Source: an uncultured Pseudomonadota bacterium
GTDB lineage: Bacteria; Myxococcota_A; Bradymonadia; Bradymonadales; GCA-2716585
Assembly: GCA_937123825.1 (NCBI GenBank)
Contig: CAKZKQ010000131.1
Span: 1 to 59,202, forward strand
DNA: 59,202 nucleotides
Direction: 5' to 3'
The notes below the pieces were generated by a model, which saw only the letters and a program-made list of their open reading frames with translations, searched no databases and was not told the DNA's origin. The position numbers were made by a program, and so were the translations under genes. The first letter of the stretch is position 1, and each line of letters starts with the position of its first letter. Below, in pieces: positions 51,652-59,202 of the stretch.

Positions 51652-53738
51652 CACGCTTTGAACTGGCGTTAACCCAGTCTTACCAGGAGTCACTGGTTGG
51701 CCTTGGTCATCAAAAGCAAGCCCACGTGACCAAAGCGGTGCTCAAGCTGCAACGCGGCCACGAGTCCTCTCACCTCCATAAATTGGAAGGCTTGCCCTTC
51801 CACGCCTTTGGCGTCAACCAAGGGGCTTTTCGAGTCATCTGCAAACGGGATGGCGACACGCTGATTTTGCTCCACGTCGGCCCCCACGATGCAGCCTACC
51901 AATGGGCCGCGCGCCATCGGGTTGTGCGCATCGGCAAAGTCGTGCGTCTCCTGCGCACAGCCATTGAACAAGGCGTCGGCTCAAAGCAGGAAGACGAACT
52001 CGCCCTTCCTGGGCCACTGGCGAGTGTCCCAGACAAAACCTTCCACCACTTTGACCTCACGCCAGGGGTCGCCGCGGTCCTGCGCCGGATTCCCAATGAA
52101 AATGCCCTCGTAGACCTCCTCCTGTGCTTCAAAGAGCACTTGGCAGAGGCCATTTTGGGTCTTTCCACCGATCCCGGCGACCTCCAGCACTTGGTGCGCG
52201 CCTTCAACGACGCCCAAAAGGCCCAAGCGGCGCCTGAAGTGCAGCCCCAAACCGAAGCGCCCCTGAGCGAAGTCCTCAAAGCCAACATCAACTCCGCCGA
52301 CTTCTGGTTGGCTCCCACCGATGATGCGCTGCTGGAGGCCGCCCTCAACCAACCGCTCGAAACGTGGAAGACCTTCCTGCATCCGTCCCAGAAGCGCCTG
52401 GTCAAGCTCGAAACCAAAGGCGCCTACAAAGTCACAGGAGGCCCCGGCACCGGCAAAACCATCGTCGCCCTCCACCGCGCCCGTTATCTGGCCGAACGTC
52501 TTCAACCCATCGACGCTCGCCCCATCCTCCTGACCACCTTCAGCCGGGTGTTGGCCAAAGAACTCAAGCGCAGCCTGGAGCTGCTCTGCATCGACAACCC
52601 CAAGCTCCTCGAACGCATCGAAGTTCAAACCATCACGCAGGTCGCCCAGAGCATCCTCAAGCAGGCCTCCAAGCCCGCCATGTTCCTCGAAGACGACATC
52701 CTCAACGCCTGTTGGTCCAAGGCCATGCGCTTTGAAGGCTTGGGGCGCCCAGAGAGCTTCTACAGAGCCGAGCGAGAACACGTCCTGGCCCGCAACGGCG
52801 CCTGGACCGAAAGCCAATACCTGCGCACTCGCCGTGAAGGACGCCGCAGCCGGATTGACCGCGTCGCTCGCCGTAAAGTATGGCGAGTGCTCGATGCCTT
52901 TGAAAAAGAACTGGCCCACCGCAACGGAGGCGACGGCGCGTCACTGGCCCGAGAAGCAGCCTTGCTCATCACCTCCGGCCAACTTAATTCGCCCTACGCC
53001 GCCGTCATCTGCGACGAGCTTCAAGACGTCAGCGCCGGCGACCTCAGGCTCATGGCAGCACTCACCCGAGACACATCCACAGGCAAAACGCGCCCCAACA
53101 GCCTCTTTGTGGCCGGAGACAACTATCAGAGCCTCTACCGGGCTCCCATTGTGCTCTCGCGGTGCGGCATCGAGGTCCGCGGCAACGCCAGCGTCCTGCG
53201 CCGCAACTACCGAACCACCGAAGGCATTCGCAAAGCCGCCATCGCGGTCGTGCGCAACATCAGCTTCGACGACACCGAAGACAACGGCGATCTGAATGTG
53301 CTCGACAACTACGTCTCGCTGCGCCCAGGGCCGCAGCCCGACCGTCGCTCCTTCCCATCCGCAGAAGAAGAAGCCGATTGGATCGTCGCTCAAATCCAAC
53401 AGGACGCCAGCGCGTGGCCCCTCTTGATCCTCACACGCACCAACTCCTGGCTTGAAGGGCTGGCCAACCGCCTCCGCACACGAGGCGTCACACCCAAGCT
53501 CCTTGGCGCTCATGAGTCACTCAGCAGCACAGACAAGGTCGTCCTCTGCAGCCTCCACCGTTCCAAGGGCCTTGAGGCCCCCAGGGTCATCATCGCCGGC
53601 GCTCACCTTGTTCCCCGTCCCTGGAACGGCAAAGGCGACGCGGGCGACAAGCTCATCTGGGAGCGTCAGGAGAAATGTCTCCTCTACGTCGGCATGACCC
53701 GCGCCCGCGATTGGTGCGCAGTGACCAAGACCTCTTGA
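51648..53738 (+). CDS. UvrD-like helicase with N-terminal RelE/ParE-like domain
   Basis: 696 residues. The first 105 (HLHKLEGLPFHAFGVNQGAFRVICKRDGDTLILLHVG) have the strand order of a RelE/ParE toxin fold. An ATP-dependent SF1A helicase follows: Walker A GGPGTGKT at 264-271, motif II VICDELQDVS, motif III FVAGDNYQSLYR, RRNYRTTEG, LCSLHRSKGLEAPRV and the closing YVGMTRARDW. It stops directly after motif VI, with no nuclease. Known helicases of this layout exist, but their function is not settled. Start ATG 51648 overlaps the AddA-like stop as ATGA, so it is coupled to that pair. Confidence 0.9.
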   Translation: MTRFELALTQSYQESLVGLGHQKQAHVTKAVLKLQRGHESSHLHKLEGLPFHAFGVNQGAFRVICKRDGDTLILLHVGPHDAAYQWAARHRVVRIGKVVRLLRTAIEQGVGSKQEDELALPGPLASVPDKTFHHFDLTPGVAAVLRRIPNENALVDLLLCFKEHLAEAILGLSTDPGDLQHLVRAFNDAQKAQAAPEVQPQTEAPLSEVLKANINSADFWLAPTDDALLEAALNQPLETWKTFLHPSQKRLVKLETKGAYKVTGGPGTGKTIVALHRARYLAERLQPIDARPILLTTFSRVLAKELKRSLELLCIDNPKLLERIEVQTITQVAQSILKQASKPAMFLEDDILNACWSKAMRFEGLGRPESFYRAEREHVLARNGAWTESQYLRTRREGRRSRIDRVARRKVWRVLDAFEKELAHRNGGDGASLAREAALLITSGQLNSPYAAVICDELQDVSAGDLRLMAALTRDTSTGKTRPNSLFVAGDNYQSLYRAPIVLSRCGIEVRGNASVLRRNYRTTEGIRKAAIAVVRNISFDDTEDNGDLNVLDNYVSLRPGPQPDRRSFPSAEEEADWIVAQIQQDASAWPLLILTRTNSWLEGLANRLRTRGVTPKLLGAHESLSSTDKVVLCSLHRSKGLEAPRVIIAGAHLVPRPWNGKGDAGDKLIWERQEKCLLYVGMTRARDWCAVTKTS

Positions 53739-53794
53739 CCATAAACACACAAGAAAACCCAACGAAACCAAAGAGCAACAGGAGCACAACCATC

Positions 53795-54088
53795 ATGAGC
53801 AAGACATACAAACTGCTTGGACCCAACGGCACATACACCAGCGAGGTCAAGGGCCTCCTTGGCGGGAACAAAAAAACCAAGGTCTACGGGCGGATGGACT
53901 GCCCCACAGCCTTGCGCTACCTGAAAAAAGGCACCTACCAAAAGAACCGCGTGTTCTTCGCTGACAAAGACACCGCCATCGCGACCGGCTACCGGCCATG
54001 CCACTCATGCATGAGAGAGGAATACAAAAGGTGGAAAGCAAGCGGAACCCCAGGGACCGAGGCATACCCTTGGAAAGTTTTGCCCTGA
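53795..54088 (+). CDS. Ada-type metal-binding domain protein
   Basis: A 97-residue protein consisting of little more than the zinc domain that opens the Ada DNA-repair protein: YGRMDCPTALRYLKKGTYQKNRVFFADKD, then ATGYRPCHSCM. In Ada the zinc thiolates take up methyl groups from phosphotriesters. Here three Cys are visible and the second N-terminal Cys is replaced, so methyl transfer is uncertain and DNA binding more likely. ATG 53795 follows AGGAG by ten bases, 56 bases downstream of the helicase gene on the same strand. The long frame starting at 53675 is overlap, not coding. Confidence 0.85.
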   Translation: MSKTYKLLGPNGTYTSEVKGLLGGNKKTKVYGRMDCPTALRYLKKGTYQKNRVFFADKDTAIATGYRPCHSCMREEYKRWKASGTPGTEAYPWKVLP

Positions 54089-54135
54089 CGACCGCTTTGC
54101 TCATGGCCGTTTAAACCACTTTGAGGAAGGTCTAG

Positions 54136-54315
54136 ATGCCTAAAAAGAAGCTCACATGCCACGCTAAGACTGCCAGAACTTGTTCGCCGCCGATGGGACC
54201 CTTTTGGAGATGTCCGAAATGCAACGCCCAGATTTGCAACAACTGCAAATCTTCGAGGAGCAGCAATCGGTGTCCTGGCTGCAAGCGCCCCGTCGTGTTC
54301 ACCAAGATTCAGTAG
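54136..54315 (+). CDS. 59-residue zinc-ribbon protein
   Basis: A small gene whose product, MPKKKLTCHAKTARTCSP at the start, ends in a double CxxC pattern, WRCPKCNAQICNNC and NRCPGCKRPV. Six Cys in three CxxC pairs suggest a zinc ribbon of the rubredoxin-like or treble-clef kind. Basic residues at the N-terminus would allow nucleic-acid contact. AGGAAGG stands five bases before ATG 54136, and the stop at 54313-54315 lies 14 bases from the KAP gene start. The strong binding site and in-operon position make it a real gene despite its size. Function unknown. Confidence 0.75.
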   Translation: MPKKKLTCHAKTARTCSPPMGPFWRCPKCNAQICNNCKSSRSSNRCPGCKRPVVFTKIQ

Positions 54316-54329
54316 GGAGATAAAGATTT

Positions 54330-56255
54330 ATGGGACAATTCGCTGAAGCTGACATTCCCTGGTCGAAAGGGAGTGAGGATCACCTTGGGTTGGCCAACTA
54401 CGCCGGTGCGTTGGCCAACTTCCTCGCCAACTGCGAAACGCCGCTCACTGTGGGAGTCCAAGGGGAGTGGGGTTCTGGGAAGACCAGCCTCATGAACATG
54501 GTCCATGAGAAAATCAACAAACTCAACCAGGACACAAAAGACAGCGAAGCTCTTGTCCACTTTCTCCGATTTGAAACCTGGCAGTATGGCGCGATCGGCG
54601 AAGATCAACTGCTGGGATTCCATTTGATGTCAGATATGGTCTCCAAGATAGCAGCGAAGGGGCATGACGACGGGCCAGTGTGGAAGTTGGCCTCGCGGCT
54701 GAGTGGGTTGGTTGCTGCGGTGGGGAAGGCCACAGCAGTGGGGGTCACGAACGTGGCGACTCAAGGTGTGGTTGATGGCTCGACGTTTGTTGACGGCGCT
54801 GCGTCTGCGCTGACTTCGCCCAAGGCGCAGGAGCGCCAAGACCTGGCAGCGATCAAGGCAACGTTTGCCAAACTCGTGGCGCGGATTGCAGGTGGTTATA
54901 GGGACCCAAAAAAGAAGTCTCGAAAGAGGTTCGGCAGGTTCATCGTCTTTGTTGATGACCTGGATAGAATCCGACCAGGTCGAGCGGTGGCCATGCTCGA
55001 AGTGCTGAAAAACTTCATGGACGTGCCCCACTGTGTGTTTGTCATCGCTTGTGATTATGACGTCGTTCGTGAAGGAGTTAAAGAGAGGCTGGGCATTACG
55101 GACAGAGAGAAGGTCAGCGCCTTTTTTCACAAGATTTTCCAAGTCCCGTTTCAGATGCCAGTGCGCGACTACCGCATCACAGGAATGCTTCAAGCCTTCC
55201 TCGAGAGGAAACTGCACGGCCACATCACACGAAAGAACGAGCGAACATCCCTAGCTGCTGACTTGGTCAGAGAGTTGGGACCAATGGTCGAGATCGCCAC
55301 ACAGACAAATCCAAGAGCGTTTAAGCGCTTCCTCAATGTCGTGGACCTGCTCTCTTGTGTCGCTGAACATCCCACTGGAGGGGACAAGCCTCCGATTGCG
55401 TCACCGTGGTTGAATCACCGAGATTGTGTTGCATTGATTGGGCTTGTCGCGTTGCAGACCCGTTGGCCGGAAGTCTCGCAACACATCGTCCAATGCCACG
55501 GCGCTGTCCAGTTGCAGTCGCTGTTGTTGCAACTCAGCGACGGGCTCGAAGAGGGCGAAGATGATCAAGAGGCAGACATCTCGGCGCTCCTCTACGAAAT
55601 CTACGGAGACGTCACGCAAGGCGGTGATTTCAGGCAAAATCTGGAGGTCCAACAGCTCTTCACGTTCTCAGACCATCTCTTCCGGTTGCTTGACCATGAC
55701 GGGAACGGAACCCTCAGCGCCGTTGAAGCCAAAAACTTCTTTGAATGGTCACGGCGCCTCTCATTGACGGGCGTTGGTCAAGGACAGACCAATGGCGGAG
55801 CATGGTACGTATTCCGAGAGGCTGTTGAAGCGCAAGCTCCCAAAGCCGCTGCTGTTTGTGTGTGGTTGGCGAAGGAGTTGTGGAATCGTCGCTCGCAGTA
55901 CAAGCACACAGAGGCTGTCCGACAGCCGAGCAATTTCTTCATGAAAACTCGGATAGGAGGGAGCTGGCGCACCATCCTATCAATCAAATCAGACGGAATC
56001 TTGAAGCTGAACACTGGCCCCGAAAAGTGCTCACATCTGGGGCTCCCTCAAATTGATGAAGCAACGACAACTTTCGTCTCTACCATCCAAAGCGCCAGGT
56101 TCAAGTGGACACTGCACAGCGGTCGCAGATTCTACACCTGCGATATGCGGACTACCACGGCGACGACCACTGAAAGGCTCCAGCTTAGGGAGCAGTTGCT
56201 GGATTTACTCCGGCTCATCGACACAGTTGCGCTGGAGTTAACGACCCCTGACTGA
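54330..56255 (+). CDS. KAP-family P-loop NTPase with EF-hand-like loop
   Basis: A 641-residue STAND/KAP-type ATPase. VGVQGEWGSGKTSLMNMV has Walker A at 45-52, and FIVFVDDLDRIRPGRAVAML is the KAP-specific Walker B with DDLDR. The hydrophobic segment between them (about 115-170) may be the membrane hairpin often inserted in KAP proteins, here only weakly hydrophobic. Residues 455-466 (DHDGNGTLSAVE) form a perfect EF-hand calcium loop within the C-terminal helical region, which I do not recall in this family. KAP NTPases are frequent in phage-defence loci. The gene ends the plus-strand set that starts with the AddB-like gene. GGGAG precedes ATG 54330 by about 11 bases. Confidence 0.88.
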   Translation: MGQFAEADIPWSKGSEDHLGLANYAGALANFLANCETPLTVGVQGEWGSGKTSLMNMVHEKINKLNQDTKDSEALVHFLRFETWQYGAIGEDQLLGFHLMSDMVSKIAAKGHDDGPVWKLASRLSGLVAAVGKATAVGVTNVATQGVVDGSTFVDGAASALTSPKAQERQDLAAIKATFAKLVARIAGGYRDPKKKSRKRFGRFIVFVDDLDRIRPGRAVAMLEVLKNFMDVPHCVFVIACDYDVVREGVKERLGITDREKVSAFFHKIFQVPFQMPVRDYRITGMLQAFLERKLHGHITRKNERTSLAADLVRELGPMVEIATQTNPRAFKRFLNVVDLLSCVAEHPTGGDKPPIASPWLNHRDCVALIGLVALQTRWPEVSQHIVQCHGAVQLQSLLLQLSDGLEEGEDDQEADISALLYEIYGDVTQGGDFRQNLEVQQLFTFSDHLFRLLDHDGNGTLSAVEAKNFFEWSRRLSLTGVGQGQTNGGAWYVFREAVEAQAPKAAAVCVWLAKELWNRRSQYKHTEAVRQPSNFFMKTRIGGSWRTILSIKSDGILKLNTGPEKCSHLGLPQIDEATTTFVSTIQSARFKWTLHSGRRFYTCDMRTTTATTTERLQLREQLLDLLRLIDTVALELTTPD

Positions 56256-56484
56256 TTCAGGCATCATCATTTTGGGGCACGGATACTCAACCACCACAAA
56301 TGGTAGCATAAAATCCATAAATATTTAGCCTTGAGGCGAAAAATCCGTCACACATAAGTTCGGTGAAGGCTGGAAATAGAAGGACGACGTTGAGAACGTG
56401 CAGCCTAGCTAGAACAGGACGCCTGAAAGTTATCACCACACAGGGGTATGGTATGATGGGCTGACACCAAAGGGGAGGCCCAGA

Positions 56485-56862
56485 ATGCCCAAATCACATA
56501 GCGAAGACCTCAGATGGCGAATTGTCAACGCCTACAAGAACGGTGAAGGCTCCTACGAGACGTTGGGAAAACGCTTTTGCGTCACCAAGAGGACAGTGCA
56601 GGACTACGTCCACCTTGAGAGAGAAACCGGTGACGTCAAACCAAGACATCGCCCCGGCAACACCGTCGTTCACAAGCTCAAGCCCGAACATTTTGAGGAC
56701 ATGGACCAATGGCTCACCGACGAGCCCTTCATGACCTGGGTCCAAATGGCTCGAAAGCTCAAAGACGATTTCGACATCACCATCAACCATCGCAACGTTG
56801 GTAGACGGATGCGTCAGCGAGGCTGGCGTCGAAAAAAAACGGGGGCCGCAGTCCGAAGTTGA
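56485..56862 (+). CDS. IS630 transposase, N-terminal helix-turn-helix frame
   Basis: A 125-residue DNA-binding part. HSEDLRWRIVNAYKNGEGSYETLGKRF and TKRTVQDYVHLERETGD form the first HTH; LDQWLTDEPFMTWVQMARKL (with M for the L) and NHRNVGRRMRQRGW form the second. At RRKKTG an A8 run (56832-56839) allows a -1 slip into the catalytic frame, as known for this family; without it the protein ends at AVRS. ATG 56485 follows GGGGAGG by six bases. Confidence 0.85.
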   Translation: MPKSHSEDLRWRIVNAYKNGEGSYETLGKRFCVTKRTVQDYVHLERETGDVKPRHRPGNTVVHKLKPEHFEDMDQWLTDEPFMTWVQMARKLKDDFDITINHRNVGRRMRQRGWRRKKTGAAVRS

Positions 56863-57470
56863 ACGACCGGGCTATCAAGACCGAGCGTGAATGTTGGAAG
56901 AAGGTCCTCATCCTGCTGCTTTACTTCACTTCCTACAGGCTCGTTTTTGTTGATGAAACCGCCTTTTACACCCACATGGCACCTCGTTATGGCTACGCAC
57001 GAGGCAGTCGCCGTCTCAGGGCTCCCGTGCGCAAGCGCTCCCCGAGATACACGCTTATCGGAGCCATGGGACTGTGTGGAATGCTCGCAGCATCACTCTT
57101 GAACCGTGCGATGACAGAGCGAGACTGGGTGAGCTGGGTTAAAGAGTGTTTACTACCATCATTGCCAGCACGCAGCGTAGTGATATGGGACAACCTCAAC
57201 ATCCACTACAACAAGGAAGCCATCAAAGCGCTTGAGGATGCCGGTCATGTCGTGCTCCATCAGTCGCGCTACAGTCCTGACCTCAATCCTATTGAAATGG
57301 CCTGGAACAAGATGAAGACCCTTGTCCGTCAAGCTCAGCCCAAAGGAGCTGCGCTTATGAGACAGGCTGTGGACGCTGCTTGGAACGCCATTACCAAAGA
57401 CGATATACTACAATTCTTTGGCAGGGTTTTTAAGCACATCTACTCCCCTGGTTTTCAGGGCTCACTTTAA
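56859..57470 (+). CDS. IS630 transposase, DDE catalytic frame
   Basis: A 203-codon frame with the complete IS630/Tc1-mariner catalytic core: RLVFVDETAFY (Asp 1), SVVIWDNLNIHYN (Asp 2), and YSPDLNPIEMAWNKMK (Glu 3). The -1 slip at the A8 run joins it to the HTH frame (RKKNGGRSPKLNDR across the junction), giving about 325 residues, normal for IS630. TTG 56859 is only a nominal start. All catalytic residues are present, so the element is probably active and could act on the MITEs at 37.7 and 42.2 kb. Confidence 0.85.
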   Translation: MNDRAIKTERECWKKVLILLLYFTSYRLVFVDETAFYTHMAPRYGYARGSRRLRAPVRKRSPRYTLIGAMGLCGMLAASLLNRAMTERDWVSWVKECLLPSLPARSVVIWDNLNIHYNKEAIKALEDAGHVVLHQSRYSPDLNPIEMAWNKMKTLVRQAQPKGAALMRQAVDAAWNAITKDDILQFFGRVFKHIYSPGFQGSL

Positions 57471-57481
57471 GGCGCTCCGTT

Positions 57482-59202
57482 CTATGGGCAAGTCCGCGAT
57501 TGAACGAGCCCACCCAAAAGAACTCTCGTGGAACGAAAACCAATCAAGAGGGCGTCTTGGCGCCCATCGCCGTTGAAATCTCCAGAAAACACATCGTGCC
57601 CAAAGACCTCAAACCCATCAAAGGGCACCGCTTCAAAATGACCGCTGCCATCGCCAACCCAAAGAACGGGGACAAAGCTGCCCACCGCCAGCGCATCCAT
57701 GTGCCCGTCTCCGTTAAAATCGGCCACGTCAATCCCATCATAATCTTCGAGGATTTGGTTGGGAGTGTTGTTGACGTTGGCAAACGTCCCATCACCGCGC
57801 CCAAGGCGGACGTCAATCCCGCCAGGACCCATCATAAACAAGTCCAACACGCCGTCTGCGTTGAGATCCTCAAGCACCAGGTCATCGATGTTGTTTCGCA
57901 CCACCTCAGGCCCCAACACAAAGGTCCCATCGCCCTGCCCCAACCAGTGTCCAAAAGCGCCGCTGCCCTTGGTCAACACATCCACAAAACCATCGCCGTT
58001 CACATCGGCGGTCAAAAGCATGAAAGCGCCGATGTCATCTCCAAGGCGCACCGCGCTGTCTTCAAACCTTCCCTGACCATCGCCAAGCCAGACCTCAGCA
58101 GGCCCATCGGCGCACACCACCACAACATCCAAGGCACCATCCCCGTTGAAATCCTCCAACGCGGCCCCATTGCTGGCACAATCGGGCAACGGCGTGTTGG
58201 CCAAACTCAGCACACCTTGCCCATCATTGAGCCAAAGCCTATCGAGCCCATCGTTGGCCACATAGACATCCACATGACCATCTCCGTTGACGTCGCCGAT
58301 GGAGGCGCCATAGCTGGGCAAGCCCCCAAGGCGCTGGCCGGTGTCTTCAAAACCGCCTTGTCCATCGCCCAGGTAGACCCGGTTGGGGGAATCAAAGCCA
58401 AACCGACCCACCACCGCAAAAAAGTCCTGGTGCCCGTCGTTGTTGAAGTCGGCAAACCTGGACGTGTTGTGATCAAAGACCGAGAAGAAATCCCCGCGCA
58501 CAAAACCCGTCGTGTCCGGTGGATTGAAGACCTCGGGACAATTGTCCTCGTCATTGACCACCCCATCCCCATCACGGTCAGGGTCACAAAGATCCCCCAG
58601 CCCGTCCTCATCGACGTCCGACTGGTCTGGGTTGGCCAACTCCGGGCAGTTGTCCTCATCATCGGCGACACCATCCCCATCCCCATCGGGTGGGGGCGGA
58701 GCGCAGTCCTGCGGACAGCTTTCGGCGTCTTCGGGCGCTTCACACTGCCCGTCACCACACTGGGGGCCATCGGCGCAATCTACAGGGCAGTTGCCCTCAT
58801 CCTCATCACCTTCGCACCGCCCATCACCACACTCAGGCTCCTCAGCACAGTCATCAGGGCAGTTCTGCGCATCCTCATTGTCCCCACAAAACCCATCACC
58901 ACACTCCAATTCATTGCCCGCGCAATCCAACGGGCAAGTCCCCACACTCTCGCCCTCATCACAAATCCCATCACCGCACTCAGGCTCCACCCGGCAGTCT
59001 TCAGGGCAGTCCTGCGGGCTCTCGGCCCCCTCACACACCCCATCCCCACACTCAAACCCACCTGCACAGTCCTCCGCGCAGTTCAACACGCTCTCAACAG
59101 GCCTATCACAACGGCCATCCCCACACTCAAGCCCGCCCTCACAGTCCTGAGGACAGCCCCCATCGCCCTCACCCTCATCGCAAACCCCATCGCCGCACTG
59201 GA
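57482..59202 (-). CDS. Partial Cys-rich and FG-GAP/VCBS-repeat surface protein
   Basis: Incomplete: the 5' end runs off the window, and 573 codons are visible. The N-terminal visible part has nine or more CGDGxCxxxExxxxCPxDC repeats. Next come thrombospondin-type-3-like calcium repeats ([20 protein letters not shown]). Then at least seven FG-GAP/VCBS blades follow with DFNGDGHxD calcium loops, likely forming a beta-propeller. It resembles the Cys-rich head of the RHS giant, hinting at a common surface-protein family. Its stop TAG at 57482-57484 is shared with the IS630 end; with the IS removed the host sequence also reads TAG, so the C-terminus is not lost. Confidence 0.88.
   Translation of the reverse strand, partial: QCGDGVCDEGEGDGGCPQDCEGGLECGDGRCDRPVESVLNCAEDCAGGFECGDGVCEGAESPQDCPEDCRVEPECGDGICDEGESVGTCPLDCAGNELECGDGFCGDNEDAQNCPDDCAEEPECGDGRCEGDEDEGNCPVDCADGPQCGDGQCEAPEDAESCPQDCAPPPPDGDGDGVADDEDNCPELANPDQSDVDEDGLGDLCDPDRDGDGVVNDEDNCPEVFNPPDTTGFVRGDFFSVFDHNTSRFADFNNDGHQDFFAVVGRFGFDSPNRVYLGDGQGGFEDTGQRLGGLPSYGASIGDVNGDGHVDVYVANDGLDRLWLNDGQGVLSLANTPLPDCASNGAALEDFNGDGALDVVVVCADGPAEVWLGDGQGRFEDSAVRLGDDIGAFMLLTADVNGDGFVDVLTKGSGAFGHWLGQGDGTFVLGPEVVRNNIDDLVLEDLNADGVLDLFMMGPGGIDVRLGRGDGTFANVNNTPNQILEDYDGIDVADFNGDGHMDALAVGSFVPVLWVGDGSGHFEAVPFDGFEVFGHDVFSGDFNGDGRQDALLIGFRSTRVLLGGLVQSRTCP

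Larger units (their letters stand above)
56410..57484 (+). mobile_element. IS630-family insertion sequence
   Basis: The ends TAGAACAGGACGCCTGAAAG (left) and TAGAACGGAGCGCCTTAAAG (right, read inward) match at 16 of 20 bases, with a TA at each edge as target duplication, giving 1075 bp. Inside are the two transposase frames joined by an A8 slip. The right TA is part of the TAG stop codon of the convergent VCBS gene, so the insertion hit that stop codon. Its ends resemble those of the two 97-bp MITEs. Confidence 0.88.

Overview
The window reads as a chromosomal piece of a Myxococcota/Bradymonadia-like (former Deltaproteobacteria) genome. That is an inference from the gene content: a membrane-anchored Ser/Thr kinase, an FHA-GAF-class III cyclase, an NtrC-type regulator, and very large lipoproteins with Cys-rich 'CGDGxC' repeats and FG-GAP/VCBS repeats. 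No rRNA, tRNA or CRISPR array was seen.

Region 1 (1-11.2 kb) is ordinary chromosome: a degenerate 37-bp repeat array, a GNAT acetyltransferase, an NhaR-like regulator, glycogen genes (GlgC and a GH57 glucanotransferase/amylase), and a signalling set (kinase, FHA-cyclase, sigma-54 response regulator). Region 2 (11.5-20.5 kb) is a tightly coupled nine-gene minus-strand operon with 4-11 base overlaps. It encodes an M20 hydrolase, a GT-A-like protein, a beta-propeller, an AAA+ enhancer-binding-like protein whose GAFTGA loop is altered, a cytosylglucuronate-synthase-like GT-B, a GT2, a CobM-like SAM methylase, a TIGR00725 SLOG protein and a NodB deacetylase. I know no described pathway with this composition; a small glycosylated metabolite is the best guess. 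Its upstream edge carries an IS5-type MITE.

Region 3 (21-25 kb) is a nuclease island: a small Cys protein, a GIY-YIG plus HNH pair, a PD-(D/E)XK protein with a C-terminal frameshift, and an orphan ParB-like protein. Region 4 (26-37.6 kb) holds an FGE-domain lipoprotein followed by a 3206-residue teneurin-like RHS/YD lipoprotein. That protein ends in a Fic/Doc-type toxin domain, and a one-base-overlapping 97-residue gene behind it is the probable immunity protein.

Region 5 (37.6-44.2 kb) is a graveyard of mobile DNA: two inverted copies of a 97-bp IS630-type MITE, an IS630 remnant, an apparently complete IS3-family element, a serine recombinase with possible res half-sites, a second stand-alone Fic protein, and a decayed ParB/DNA-methyltransferase fusion. 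Region 6 (44.4-56.3 kb) is a plus-strand set: a winged-helix-like protein, AddB-like, AddA-like, a RelE-like/UvrD fusion helicase, an Ada-type Zn protein, a 59-residue zinc ribbon and a KAP P-loop NTPase with an EF-hand-like loop. It looks like a DNA-processing or defence operon.

The window closes with an IS630 element inserted at the stop codon of a converging, partial VCBS-repeat protein gene. Start sites were moved downstream of the longest reading frame wherever a ribosome binding site and family alignment argued for it; such cases are stated per gene.
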